Source of the DNA: LVI-A0039 sp033105485 | GTDB lineage: Bacteria; Bacillota_I; Bacilli_A; UBA3375 | Assembly (NCBI GenBank): GCA_033105485.1 | Contig: CP136956.1 | Coordinates: 620,001-684,000 of the forward strand | Length of the DNA stretch: 64,000 nt | Direction: 5' to 3' | In this document: positions 1-8,612 of the stretch, one piece after another | Layout of the letters: every line of letters starts with the position of its first letter | Position numbering within the stretch: the stretch's first letter is position 1 | Position numbers and translations under genes: made by a program | Notes under the pieces: generated by a model | Database searches by the model: none | What the model was told of the DNA's origin: nothing | What the model saw: only the letters and a program-made list of their open reading frames with translations

Positions 1-20
1 CCGTAAGTTTAAAGGCGAAT

Positions 21-911
21 TTATAAGTCTTCTGATCCATAAATTTCCGTAAGCACTTCAATTTGCGCATTTAAGCTGTATGGGTCATCGTATAAGAAGG
101 TATCATAGTCTAATACAATAACTTGGTCATTTTGTACAGCTTCTAAATCTTCATATGTAGGAAGAGACTCTACTTCTTTAACCCCTTCATCAGTTGCACA
201 AATAAATAGCACATCTCCTGCATAGTTTGTTAAAGACTCAGCATCTACTGTTAAATATGAGTTAGCATCACGTACGTACTCATCTTCTGCTTTCTCTGTA
301 CCTTGTAATCCTAACTTGTCGTATAAGATGTATCCACCACGACCGAAGTTAGCTCCATACATGTACATTGCTCCACCCCAGCTATCAACAATACCAATTG
401 TTTTTGCTGGATCGTCAATTTCAGTTTTTAAAGTTTCGATGTTGGCATTGAACTCTGATACCCATTTATTAGCTTCCTCTTCTTTACCTAAAACTTTACC
501 TAATTCAACAACGATGTCTTCTTGGTTATAAGTTCCGTAAGGAATTAAAATTGTTGGAGCAATTGCTGAATATTGTTCATAGAAGTCAGCGTTCATTGTT
601 ACGATTAAATCTGGTGCTAAAGCAGCTACTGCTTCCATATCATTACTAATGTTTTGAACACCTTTCTCTTCGGCTACACTTGTCCATGTTTCAGCTGGAT
701 AAGTCATGTCAGCACCAATTACATCTCCACCTAAGTAAAGTAATTGACCTACATAGTAGTCAGCATAAATTGTTGGATTCGCTACATACTCAACAGTTCC
801 CATGTCTGTATCGTAACTCATCATATTTTGTGAACTATCTTGATCTTCAGAACTTGCGCAACCAGCCAAGCCAAGAGTCAATGTTAAAATAATTGCTATT
901 AATCTTTTCAT
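21..911 (-). CDS. Iron-siderophore ABC transporter substrate-binding lipoprotein
   Basis: 296-residue extracellular solute-binding lipoprotein of the FhuD/FecB/YclQ class, which captures ferric siderophore for a FecCD-type importer. The N-terminus MKRLIAIILTLTLGLAGCAS is a signal peptide with lipobox LAGC, so Cys18 would be lipidated and membrane-anchored. Later segments such as 'MEAVAALAPDLIVT' and 'DEYVRDANSYLTVDAESL' are typical of the two Rossmann-like lobes joined by a long helix. The length is normal for the family. No permease or ATPase gene follows inside the window; they could lie beyond the left edge. The ligand cannot be read from the sequence. Confidence 0.85.
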   Translation of the reverse strand: MKRLIAIILTLTLGLAGCASSEDQDSSQNMMSYDTDMGTVEYVANPTIYADYYVGQLLYLGGDVIGADMTYPAETWTSVAEEKGVQNISNDMEAVAALAPDLIVTMNADFYEQYSAIAPTILIPYGTYNQEDIVVELGKVLGKEEEANKWVSEFNANIETLKTEIDDPAKTIGIVDSWGGAMYMYGANFGRGGYILYDKLGLQGTEKAEDEYVRDANSYLTVDAESLTNYAGDVLFICATDEGVKEVESLPTYEDLEAVQNDQVIVLDYDTFLYDDPYSLNAQIEVLTEIYGSEDL

Positions 912-978
912 ATTACCTCATTCTTATTTATAATTTGTATAAATTATATCATAAACATAATTACTTGTGTTATTTATA

Positions 979-1020
979 AAATAAATAAATAAATAAATAA
1001 GAGAATGCAAGCATCCTCTT
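979..1020 (-). terminator. Terminator with AAAT-repeat tail
   Basis: Arms 999-1008 and 1011-1020 form a 9/10-bp hairpin. Read on the minus strand it is followed by an ATTT tandem repeat (five AAAT units at 979-998 on the plus strand) that acts as the U-rich tail. It lies just downstream of the APC permease gene. Confidence 0.6.
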
Positions 1021-1027
1021 AAAAGTT

Positions 1028-2611
1028 TTATTCTATTAAAGTTTTCTGTCTTGCTACTAGTTTATTTCTATTAAATACATAGAATAAACCTAGGATAATA
1101 ACAACAATAATTAAAGCTTTGGCAAAGATAATTGCACTAACAATAAATAGTGTAATTAAAATTGCAAAGGCAGTATCGATATTAACTTTCATTAGGTATA
1201 TTGAAACTCCAATTAACATGAAGAATGTTACTCCACCAAATGATACAACAAACCAACTTAATCGTTCTGCCGGATCTGTATATGTTAAATCATAACAAGA
1301 GAATACTATTGCAATAATTGTTACAAATAAAATTAAGTAACCAAGAACTAATGCTAATGTATCATTTTTCACCATCTTAAATGGCGCATCATTACTTTTA
1401 CGTTTAAATACAATATACGATAATACAATTAATACATACGGCAAGATTACTGCAATCGTTGACATATCATATAAAGTTGTATAAATATTACTATTAGTTC
1501 CAGAGTTTGAAATAATAACGAAGATGATAATCATTAGGCCTGTAAATAATAAACCAAATAATGGTAAACCATTAATTTCTGCATCAGCAACTTTATCACT
1601 TAAAATCCCTTTAGGGAAGTTTTCAAATACAACTGTAACTGTACTTGTTGTCCATAATACTAACGCGGTAATTGTAATTAATGAATAGATAAGCATAATA
1701 ATACGTAAGATCCAAGGGCCAAATCCCCACATACTAAATACTTGAGCATACATAATTTGAGTCATGTTCTCCATGTAGTCTACTGGAATTTGTTCTGGTG
1801 TTAAAATAAATGCCATCGCAATGAAACCAATAATGTAAGCACCGATAATTAAACCTGCTGCTAACATAATTCCACGTGGAATTTTCTTTTCAGCATCATC
1901 TGTAAGTCCTACATATGAACCGATTGTTTCAATTCCGGCAATTGCAAATAGAATCCATGCAAATGTCGTAAGCGCCTGGGCATCTACAACTGGTGCAATA
2001 CTACTTAATGTAATTGGATTAGCAATCTCATGTCCCATCACTGGAATTGCAAGTAATGCTAATACTAAGAATAATCCAGTCACTCCAAGACTTAACCAAC
2101 CAACAATCTTACCCATTTTTTCAAAAATGTTCTCGAATAAGATGGCAAGTACTAGTCCGATTAAAACGATAACTACTGCGAATAGTAAAAACATCCCTTG
2201 ATTCTCAGTTGCATTAATTACACCAGGTACTTGACCACTAGTTGCAACTACTTGTTCTAAGCTATCAATTTGAGCAGTGAATGTCCAAGATAGCATAACT
2301 GGAATTCTACTTGCTAATAACGGAATATAAAAGATGTTAGCAATAAAGTATGACCACGCTCCGACGAATGCCCACTTTTCCCCAAGCCCTTCACCAATCC
2401 AGGCACTCATACCTGAACGCGTATCCGGATTCTTACTTGCAAGTTCTGCAATTAATAATGCTAGTGGTATAAAATAAATACCTAATAAAATAAACCAACC
2501 AATTGCACTATTCCCAAGTGCAGAATAGTTATTCGGAACATTACTAATACCAAATACTGTTAAGAATAACAGTAAAGCTAATGTTACCGAAGAGATTTTT
2601 TGTTTTTCCAT
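1028..2611 (-). CDS. APC-superfamily amino acid permease (GadC-like)
   Basis: 527-residue multi-pass inner-membrane amino acid transporter or antiporter. The N-terminal block 'VFGISNVPNNYSALGNSAIG' and the following helices resemble the glutamate:GABA antiporter / YgjI group of the APC superfamily. About 12-14 hydrophobic segments run almost to the end. I start it at the ATG at 2611 (MEKQKISS) because AAGGAG lies directly in front; a longer reading frame to 2641 would run into a terminator hairpin. The gene is monocistronic and sits behind a ~170-nt structured leader ending in that terminator, so transcription attenuation is likely. The substrate is not predictable with confidence. Confidence 0.85.
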   Translation of the reverse strand: MEKQKISSVTLALLLFLTVFGISNVPNNYSALGNSAIGWFILLGIYFIPLALLIAELASKNPDTRSGMSAWIGEGLGEKWAFVGAWSYFIANIFYIPLLASRIPVMLSWTFTAQIDSLEQVVATSGQVPGVINATENQGMFLLFAVVIVLIGLVLAILFENIFEKMGKIVGWLSLGVTGLFLVLALLAIPVMGHEIANPITLSSIAPVVDAQALTTFAWILFAIAGIETIGSYVGLTDDAEKKIPRGIMLAAGLIIGAYIIGFIAMAFILTPEQIPVDYMENMTQIMYAQVFSMWGFGPWILRIIMLIYSLITITALVLWTTSTVTVVFENFPKGILSDKVADAEINGLPLFGLLFTGLMIIIFVIISNSGTNSNIYTTLYDMSTIAVILPYVLIVLSYIVFKRKSNDAPFKMVKNDTLALVLGYLILFVTIIAIVFSCYDLTYTDPAERLSWFVVSFGGVTFFMLIGVSIYLMKVNIDTAFAILITLFIVSAIIFAKALIIVVIILGLFYVFNRNKLVARQKTLIE

Positions 2612-2790
2612 TGTTCTCCTTAAATTAAAAAAGGTAGGCAAAGCGCCTACCTATCCCAGTTACAAAGTACTAATAATATTAGCATCGTGTTTGCTATGGC
2701 AGCTTCGCAAACTAAATTTTCAGGATTATATTTTTCAAGCGCCGTCGGCCTTTGGCTCAAAATATAAAAGAAAACTACTGAGTCTAGACT
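2612..2790 (-). promoter_or_regulatory. Structured 5' leader of the permease gene, family not recognised
   Basis: A TATAAT -10 box (plus-strand 2791-2796) would start a leader of about 170 nt. It can fold into a long AU stem (TTATATTTT with AAAATATAA) closing on GCC-GAC-GGC, then a GTTTGC/GCAAAC hairpin with a 12-nt loop, then a strong terminator just before the ribosome site. Between them lies a short ATG frame, MLILLVLCNWDR, whose stop overlaps the terminator's 5' arm, but it has no clear ribosome site. It does not match T-box, lysine, glycine, SAM or TPP consensus elements that I can recall. Confidence 0.5.
2626..2652 (-). terminator. Leader terminator upstream of the permease
   Basis: Minus-strand hairpin GGTAGGC / GCCTACC (plus-strand arms 2633-2639 and 2645-2651) followed by TTTTTT, ending about 4 nt before the AAGGAG ribosome site. 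Its position inside the 5' UTR marks it as a regulated terminator. Confidence 0.75.
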
Positions 2791-2857
2791 ATTATACTAA
2801 ATATTGGTAGTGCTATGTTATTTTATTGTTGCTATAATATAGTTATAAGGAGGTATT

Positions 2858-3721
2858 ATGGACACTCGAAAAATAATTGGAATAAACCTAGTATTTGTTT
2901 TAATAATGGCTATCAGTGGTATTTACTTTGGAGTTAGTGCAAATAGTAAAGCACTACTAACAGATGGGGTTGTCTCACTTGTTATCTTTAGTTCTTCTTC
3001 ACTTGGTATCTTAATCCATTCAATCTTAAATCACAACGATGATTATTTATACCCATTTGGGAAATGGCGTTTTGAGTATGTATATAACTTCATCCGCTTA
3101 ATGATCTTAACAACAATTATTGTTTACTCACTATTTGAAGCAACTCACACCATTTATAGTTACATAGCATTAGACGAAGTGCAAACAACTATAACTTTAA
3201 ATGCTATCATCTTATACTTTCCTTTAAAATTATCAGCAGCAATCGCTTCGCTTGTTTGGCTTCGCATTCATAAGCAAAATCTAGATGACGAATACTATGC
3301 AGTTGAACGTGATTCAGTATTAGTTGATACCGTACTTACAATTGCAATCCTAATTGGCTTTGCTGTTCTTACTCGAATTGAACTAGTAAAACCAGTTGCC
3401 GATTCAATTACACTATTAATCATATCTGTTATCTTATTAATAACAATCTTCTCTGAACTAAAACATCTAATTTTCATCTTAATAGGAAGACGAATATATA
3501 CTGACTTAGAACAAATCGTATATGATAACATCCCTAATAACTTTAATACCTTTGATGTCCATATCGAAAAATTCGGGATTGTTTATATTGTTTTTGTTAC
3601 TTGTTCTTATAATGGTAGTAAAACTGTTACTGAACTTGAAGCCTTAGAATCACTAATTGGAACCGTTCTTGAAAACAACAATGTAACAAGATATCGAATA
3701 GAACTTAACTTTAAAAATTAA
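2858..3721 (+). CDS. Cation diffusion facilitator (CDF) family metal transporter
   Basis: 287-residue membrane protein. 'SKALLTDGVVSLV' followed by 'YPFGKWRFEYVYNFIRL' matches CDF helices 2-3 (the 'FGhGKaE' signature of YiiP/CzcD). 'ERDSVLVDTVLTI' is the helix-5 DxxxD metal site, and a soluble C-terminal domain follows the last helix (about residues 205-287). The first metal site reads DxxxS instead of DxxxD, so metal coordination is altered from the Zn2+ archetype. CDF proteins export divalent metals (Zn, Mn, Fe, Co) against protons. The start is supported by AAGGAGG 6 nt upstream. It is transcribed divergently from the APC permease. Confidence 0.8.
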   Translation: MDTRKIIGINLVFVLIMAISGIYFGVSANSKALLTDGVVSLVIFSSSSLGILIHSILNHNDDYLYPFGKWRFEYVYNFIRLMILTTIIVYSLFEATHTIYSYIALDEVQTTITLNAIILYFPLKLSAAIASLVWLRIHKQNLDDEYYAVERDSVLVDTVLTIAILIGFAVLTRIELVKPVADSITLLIISVILLITIFSELKHLIFILIGRRIYTDLEQIVYDNIPNNFNTFDVHIEKFGIVYIVFVTCSYNGSKTVTELEALESLIGTVLENNNVTRYRIELNFKN

Positions 3722-3729
3722 ATAATATA

Positions 3730-3758
3730 TAAAAAAGGAACTAGATAATTCTAGTTCC
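3730..3758 (-). terminator. Terminator downstream of the Cof-type phosphatase gene
   Basis: Perfect arms GGAACTAG (3737-3744) and CTAGTTCC (3751-3758). On the minus strand the hairpin is followed by TTTTTT. It separates the converging CDF and HAD genes. Confidence 0.85.
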
Positions 3759-3760
3759 GA

Positions 3761-4552
3761 TTATTCATATACACTAAATAGATAGTCTGCTATTGCATTA
3801 TCTGAAGCATCACCAATAACAATATCCGCGCTTGCCTTAGCTTTCGGATTACCATTAGCTACTACGACTGCAGTATTCGCATATTCTAATAGTTCTACAT
3901 CGTTCCCACTATCACCAAACCCATATGTATGGTTATGATTAATATTTTCAAGTTCCATAATTTGCTTTACAACACTTGCTTTATTAATATCTTTCTTAAC
4001 TATTTCGATAAAGTGTGGTGCAGATTCAAATATATCAAAATCAGGCAATAATTCTTTTAGTTGACTTTGAATTTGATAATTATCTGCTTCTTCTACAACT
4101 AATAATACCTTTGGCGACTTACAAGCAGTTGTATCAGCTGATACTGGGTGTCCGTAAAATCCGCTCTCACGTATTGCCCAATAGTTATCCGGCATATTAG
4201 TGCGAATACAGTCTGTATCAAAATATAAGTAGTCTAGGTTTAAACTATCACATGCGCTAGTAATCTGCTCAATATCAGAGCAACTTAGACTGTTGTCAAC
4301 GATAACCTCACCTTTGATTAAATCAAATATTTCAACACCATTGAATCCCGCTACATATTCTACTTTAATATCATCTTCATATAATTCTTTAGATAATTCA
4401 ATTAAGTTACTCGTTGGCCTACCACTGCATAGTACAAATAAATCACCATTATTAACTGTTAATTCAATAGCTGATTTAAGCTCTCTTGATAAATGCGGCT
4501 TATCTGCAGTTACTAAAGTTCCATCAACATCGCTTACAAATAATTTTTTCAT
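3761..4552 (-). CDS. HAD-superfamily Cof-type sugar-phosphate phosphatase
   Basis: 263-residue cytoplasmic HAD hydrolase (subfamily IIB). Motif I is DVDGTLV near the N-terminus, with the Asp nucleophile and acid/base. Motif II is 'LCSGRPT'. A lysine ('KKDINKASVV') supplies motif III and 'GFGDSGNDVELLEYA' is motif IV. The large C2 cap lies between motifs II and III. Cof proteins dephosphorylate sugar phosphates, FMN or pyridoxal phosphate, and this sequence does not decide which. I use the ATG at 4552 because GGAGGA lies 5-6 nt upstream; the longer frame to 4597 has no ribosome site. Confidence 0.88.
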   Translation of the reverse strand: MKKLFVSDVDGTLVTADKPHLSRELKSAIELTVNNGDLFVLCSGRPTSNLIELSKELYEDDIKVEYVAGFNGVEIFDLIKGEVIVDNSLSCSDIEQITSACDSLNLDYLYFDTDCIRTNMPDNYWAIRESGFYGHPVSADTTACKSPKVLLVVEEADNYQIQSQLKELLPDFDIFESAPHFIEIVKKDINKASVVKQIMELENINHNHTYGFGDSGNDVELLEYANTAVVVANGNPKAKASADIVIGDASDNAIADYLFSVYE

Positions 4553-4631
4553 TAGTCCTCCAAATGATTTAGTAAACATAGTATAACAATTAACCATTAT
4601 CTACTTAGTACCAATACTACGTACATTTGTA

Positions 4632-4663
4632 CAAAAAAATAGAAACTAAAAAAACTAGTTTCT
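4632..4663 (-). terminator. Terminator after the antiporter operon
   Basis: Arms AGAAACTA (4641-4648) and TAGTTTCT (4656-4663). On the minus strand this is followed by a T-rich run (complement of 4632-4640). Confidence 0.8.
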
Positions 4664-4670
4664 ACTTTAA

Positions 4671-4889
4671 TTAAAATTCAATATGATAAGATTTACCATT
4701 TATTTCTAAATTGTTCTCTTTCTTAAGTTCCTTATTATCTTTTAACTTAACTTTTGAGAGTTCTTGCTCTTCGATGTTATCACCTTTAGGTTCTAAAACA
4801 TCTTCTGTTTCATTATCCATCTTTGTTTCTTCAGGATCAATTGATCCACCATATAAAGAATCGAAAATAAAATCTCTTTTTTGTGCCAT
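4671..4889 (-). CDS. Small charged protein of unknown function
   Basis: 72-residue hydrophilic protein, very rich in Glu, Asp and Lys, with no membrane segment and no recognisable domain. It is probably real because AAGGAG is correctly spaced before its ATG, because it starts 12 nt after the stop of the antiporter gene on the same strand, and because the operon terminator follows at once. The N-terminal 'RDFIFDSLYGGSIDPEE' is the most structured-looking part. I do not recognise the family. The acidic centre (about residues 18-45) is likely disordered. Confidence 0.6.
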   Translation of the reverse strand: MAQKRDFIFDSLYGGSIDPEETKMDNETEDVLEPKGDNIEEQELSKVKLKDNKELKKENNLEINGKSYHIEF

Positions 4890-4901
4890 AACGCTCCTTT
4901 A

Positions 4902-5864
4902 TTAAATTATAGCACTAAGTCCAACAGTCATAAAGTAAATAATTATTACAAGTATAGAAGGCACGAAATAAAAACGACCTTTGATTTTCCCCATATTGTA
5001 CATTAGAACTGAGAAGATTAATCCAGTAACTGAAAATAAGAAAATACTCATATCCATCTCTTGGTAAATTGAGTGCTTAGTCGTAAAATCTAATAAGACG
5101 AATGTTAAGAAGTTAAATGTATTAGATCCTAAGATTGAAGTTACAGCCATTACATTTTTATTTTTCTTAATAAGTGCGTAACAAGTAATAATTTCTGGAA
5201 GTGATGTTGCAATACCTACAAGTACCGCTCCTACAATACCTTCACTTAGTCCTGTTGCTAATACAATATCTTCAGCTTTGTGCGCTAAAATCATTGATGC
5301 AAAAACGTTAATAATTACTAAGATAATAAATTCTTTAATCTCTTTATTTATACTACGTTTCTCACCTATATCATGAACTTCATCACTATCATTACCAGAC
5401 TTATAAATTGAGTAACAGTAAATACCGGCAATCATTAAACTTGTAATAGTTACTGGTAAACCTAAGAATAATAAATCAATATTAAATACATGATGTAAGA
5501 TTAAACTTCCAATCATAAGTGTATACATAACGATTGCAACTGAAGCTGTCTTGAATGTTTCAGGAGCTACACGACGGAAAATTTTATGTCTAAATAACAT
5601 AACGTTGAAAACAGCTAATGCGAATACGTTGAATACATTTGATCCAAGTACGTTTGATACTGCTGTCACATCATTACCTAAACTAATTGACGTTAGTGAC
5701 GAAACCAACTCAGGTAATGACGTAGCAGCTGATAATACTAATCCCATAAAAATTGGGTTAAATGAGCTATGTTGTTCAATAATTTCAGCATCGTCAGCTA
5801 AGCGTTTAGATGCGATAACAACAATAATTGCTACTAAAAAAAACTCGATTAATACAATAGTCAT
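4902..5864 (-). CDS. CaCA-family calcium/cation antiporter (YrbG-like)
   Basis: 320-residue integral membrane exchanger with about ten helices. Both alpha-repeats are present: 'SAATSLPELVSSLTSISLGND...LGSNVFN' (about residues 45-80) and 'GIATSLPEIITCYALIKKN...LGSNTFN' (about 215-250). The G/AATSLPE and GSN motifs carry the acidic and Asn residues that bind Ca2+ in CaCA exchangers. It would export Ca2+ in exchange for Na+ or H+. It is the first gene of a two-gene unit with the small charged protein, and a consensus-like promoter lies just upstream. Confidence 0.9.
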   Translation of the reverse strand: MTIVLIEFFLVAIIVVIASKRLADDAEIIEQHSSFNPIFMGLVLSAATSLPELVSSLTSISLGNDVTAVSNVLGSNVFNVFALAVFNVMLFRHKIFRRVAPETFKTASVAIVMYTLMIGSLILHHVFNIDLLFLGLPVTITSLMIAGIYCYSIYKSGNDSDEVHDIGEKRSINKEIKEFIILVIINVFASMILAHKAEDIVLATGLSEGIVGAVLVGIATSLPEIITCYALIKKNKNVMAVTSILGSNTFNFLTFVLLDFTTKHSIYQEMDMSIFLFSVTGLIFSVLMYNMGKIKGRFYFVPSILVIIIYFMTVGLSAII

Positions 5865-5882
5865 ATTTTTCCTCCATCAAAT

Positions 5883-5911
5883 ATCATAACTCTGTTTCTA
5901 TACCTTGTCAA
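5883..5911 (-). promoter_or_regulatory. Sigma-A-type promoter of the CaCA antiporter
   Basis: On the minus strand TTGACA (plus 5906-5911), a 17-nt spacer and TATGAT (plus 5883-5888) precede the gene, giving a very short 5' UTR. Confidence 0.7.
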
Positions 5912-6034
5912 CTATCTAATACATATATTATAAAATTAAAGTGTTATATTGGCTTTTCCCACTTAGTTATCTCAAACACCCCACAGTATTCCCAATTTAT
6001 CATTGACACATTATATCCCAGGTATATCAATTGG

Positions 6035-6066
6035 CAAAAAAAAAGGAGCAGGTTCCCCTGACTCCT
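6035..6066 (-). terminator. Terminator of the thiamine operon
   Basis: Minus-strand hairpin GGAGTCAGG / CCTGCTCC followed by nine T residues, directly after the thiY-like gene. Confidence 0.9.
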
Positions 6067-6075
6067 AATTGTATA

Positions 6076-7023
6076 TTAAATATAATCATTTGTGAATAAT
6101 GAATCACTAGTCTCTAAACTAACAATTCCATTTTCATTCATCCACTCTGTGAACTGTTGCCAAAGTTCTGGACTCTGGTAACCAAGCTCTTCACCTTCAG
6201 TTTGATAGTACTGAGTAATGTGCGTTTGTGATGCATTTACTAAATCACTATCTAATTCTGGCGCCGCATCTAATAATATTTGTGCACTCTCTTCTGGATT
6301 CTCAATTGCGTATTCGTATCCTTTTTGAGTAGCACTAACAAAGTCTTCAACAAGTTTTGGATTTTCTTCTTCTAGCTGTTTACTAGTAATGATTACTGGT
6401 GTATACCAATCAACTCCATAATCTGTGAATGGAATATAATTATATTCAACTCCATTATTTTCTAAGTTGATGTTATCCCATGCTTCATATGACCAAACAA
6501 AATCACAATCATCTTCAGTCATTAAATTAGATGATGCAACAATGTTATCGACCTTACTTGGATCTCCATTATCAGCTAATACTAAAGTATTAATTAAACT
6601 AGACTCGATATCACTTCCCCAACCACAATAAGTTTTACCCTCAAAGTCTTTTGGTCTTGTAATATTATCTTCGGCTCTCGATAAGAAACCACTTGTATTA
6701 GTATTTAAGATTCCGTAAATACTAGTAAGTGCCTCTTCGCTATCATTGAACATTTCTACGTTCTCACCGTAGCTGATTCCGAACTGACTGCTTCCTGTTG
6801 CAACAACTGATTCAGTCGCTACGTTACTAGGCATTACAATATCTAAATTGATTCCTGCATCTTCATAATATCCTAAACTATCTGCTACATAAATCCCAGT
6901 ATGATTAGTATTTGGCGTATAGTCTAACATTAAAGTTACATCCTGAACTTGATCATTACTACCGCAACCTGCTAATACTAATAAACTACTAATAATAAAT
7001 AACTTATAACGTTTCATCAGCAT
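6076..7023 (-). CDS. thiY: Thiamine-precursor substrate-binding lipoprotein (ThiY/NMT1 family)
   Basis: About 315-residue lipoprotein. 'YKLFIISSLLVLAGC' gives a lipobox, and 'DVTLMLDYTPNTNHTGIYVADSLGYYEDAGI' is the NMT1/THI5-like signature found in ThiY proteins that bind formylaminopyrimidine/HMP thiamine precursors. 'YCGWGSDIESSLI' matches the pyrimidine-binding region. The gene overlaps the end of the thiamine-binding-protein gene, and the pair lies behind a TPP riboswitch, which supports a thiamine role. GTG at 7026, ATG at 7023 and ATG at 7017 are all possible starts; AGGA fits the second or third. No ThiX permease or ThiZ ATPase is adjacent. Confidence 0.88.
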   Translation of the reverse strand: MLMKRYKLFIISSLLVLAGCGSNDQVQDVTLMLDYTPNTNHTGIYVADSLGYYEDAGINLDIVMPSNVATESVVATGSSQFGISYGENVEMFNDSEEALTSIYGILNTNTSGFLSRAEDNITRPKDFEGKTYCGWGSDIESSLINTLVLADNGDPSKVDNIVASSNLMTEDDCDFVWSYEAWDNINLENNGVEYNYIPFTDYGVDWYTPVIITSKQLEEENPKLVEDFVSATQKGYEYAIENPEESAQILLDAAPELDSDLVNASQTHITQYYQTEGEELGYQSPELWQQFTEWMNENGIVSLETSDSLFTNDYI

Positions 7024-7324
7024 CACGTCCTAAGTAATTTTGAACATTTTCTAGCTTCTCATCCATATACGTATTTTCAACATTGTAGTCAGTAACAATA
7101 ATCATCGTTATTTGACGTAACTGATCAGCAACTAGTTTGTTGTGAATACTTTCAACTAAACCAAAAACGTCTTTGTATTCTCCTTCAACCGTTGTCTCGC
7201 TGCTTCCTACTTGATACTTTAAATTACTATCTGCAATCATTTCGATTACTTCGTTTACTTTGTCGTAAACTTCTTTCTGGTCAATACCACTTGGCATTAC
7301 CTTTAAACTTGCTTGAATTTTCAT
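7004..7324 (-). CDS. Thiamine-binding protein, MTH1187/YkoF-like (Thiamine_BP family)
   Basis: 106-residue cytoplasmic protein with the ferredoxin-like fold of MTH1187/YkoF-type thiamine-binding proteins. 'IQASLKVMPSG' at the start and 'VEGEYKDVFGLVESIHNKL' in the middle match that family. In other genomes these occur with the ThiXYZ HMP/thiamine importer. I start at the ATG at 7324 with AGGAGG 5 nt upstream. It is the first gene of a TPP-riboswitch operon and overlaps thiY by about 20 nt, implying translational coupling. Confidence 0.82.
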   Translation of the reverse strand: MKIQASLKVMPSGIDQKEVYDKVNEVIEMIADSNLKYQVGSSETTVEGEYKDVFGLVESIHNKLVADQLRQITMIIVTDYNVENTYMDEKLENVQNYLGRDADETL

Positions 7325-7369
7325 CACTACCTCCTATTAACGATAAATCACGGAAAGTAGTTATGTGGT

Positions 7370-7446
7370 TTTAGTCTCCCTACGCTAGAATTACCTAGAT
7401 CAGGTTTATACGGTGTTTCTCAACCTTTCGGTACCCGTGACTTATC
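7370..7446 (-). promoter_or_regulatory. TPP riboswitch (THI element)
   Basis: Read on the minus strand it contains GGGTACC...GGTTGAGAAACACC..., then AACCTGATCTAGGTAAT and CTAGCGTAGGGA: the conserved CTGAGA-like, CCTGATCTGG and AGCGTAGGGA blocks of the THI box. The closing stem AGTC/GACT is present. No terminator follows before the ATG 45 nt downstream. A CTAC element between them could pair with the GTAG of the ribosome site, so translational control is likely. Confidence 0.93.
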
Positions 7447-7469
7447 TAATTTGATTATAGCATTATTTT

Positions 7470-8612
7470 CTAATCGATTACTGATTTATATGTATTTAAA
7501 TATATGAAGATAAACACTACTAGCAGTAAAATCATAATCATTACAATCGATGAGAAAAAGGCAAGTGAATACTTAGTAGCTAAGGCACCGACTAATACTT
7601 GACTTAAAAAGATTGATAAGTACATGCTACTAATTTGACGAGAAATATAAAACCCGGCTTGTTCACCATTAATTCTTTCTGTGTAATGAACAAAGGTTGG
7701 AAAGATTGGACCAAAACAATAACCAATTAGAATAAATGTAAGGATCAGAAGATTATAACTGTCAACATTAATTAGGAATGCGCATAAAGTTAGAATGCTT
7801 ATATGTAAATATAAAACCTTACTACTCTTTACATATTTGAAAATAATAGGCATGAGTAATCTAGATACCATCAGTCCACCCCAATAGCATGACACCGCAA
7901 AGGCTGCTTTTGCGCTCGAAACTCCGATTATCGTTACTAGATAACTAGCAAGAAAAGTTCCAATTAAAAACTCTACACCATATAAAAAGTAAATAGCAAT
8001 TCCTAACATATCTTTACCTTTAACACGTAGTTTAGCACCTTCACTTTGCACATCGCTAATTTCAACATCTAATAGTTCTCTAAACATGTAGGCGTAACCA
8101 ATTAATAATACGAATAAACCGGCTACAACCGCATACACTGCCCACTCATTAAAACCTAAAGTGTAAACAGCTGTTGTTATTAGTGGTGTAAGTGTAACTC
8201 CTACTCCCCAGAATCCATGTAAGAAGTTCATCTCTCCGACTTTTAGATTTTGACTTGCTATAAAGTTTACATTGGAGTCGATTGCCCCTGCTCCTAATCC
8301 CATAATAACTTGGACTAAGATTAAACTTTCAAAGTTTCTAAATACTAAGAAGATTATAATCCCACTGAAACACATGAACATTGATAACAGAATAACGTTG
8401 ACGACTCCTAATAAGCTGTTTAGTTTGTATGTCATACTACTACTTATCATCGAACAGAAAATAGCAATAATACTAAAAACTGAAATGTACCCAACTGATA
8501 CATTTATATCTTTGGAAATATCAGGCCAAGTTGTTGATAATAATGAATCAGGTAAACCGAGTCCAATATATAAAATTAATAGTAATATAAATAGTTTTAA
8601 GTGTTTACTCAT
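7470..8612 (-). CDS. MFS transporter (fucose-permease/FucP-like group)
   Basis: 380-residue protein with about 12 hydrophobic helices. 'GLGLPDSLLSTTWPDISKDI' at helix 1 and 'IMGLGAGAIDSNVNFIA' at helix 4 are typical of the sugar-permease-like MFS group (YfkF/FucP-like). No substrate can be assigned. The ATG at 8612 overlaps the DUF389 gene by 8 nt and is preceded by AGG, so the two are probably translated as a coupled pair. Confidence 0.8.
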   Translation of the reverse strand: MSKHLKLFILLLILYIGLGLPDSLLSTTWPDISKDINVSVGYISVFSIIAIFCSMISSSMTYKLNSLLGVVNVILLSMFMCFSGIIIFLVFRNFESLILVQVIMGLGAGAIDSNVNFIASQNLKVGEMNFLHGFWGVGVTLTPLITTAVYTLGFNEWAVYAVVAGLFVLLIGYAYMFRELLDVEISDVQSEGAKLRVKGKDMLGIAIYFLYGVEFLIGTFLASYLVTIIGVSSAKAAFAVSCYWGGLMVSRLLMPIIFKYVKSSKVLYLHISILTLCAFLINVDSYNLLILTFILIGYCFGPIFPTFVHYTERINGEQAGFYISRQISSMYLSIFLSQVLVGALATKYSLAFFSSIVMIMILLLVVFIFIYLNTYKSVID

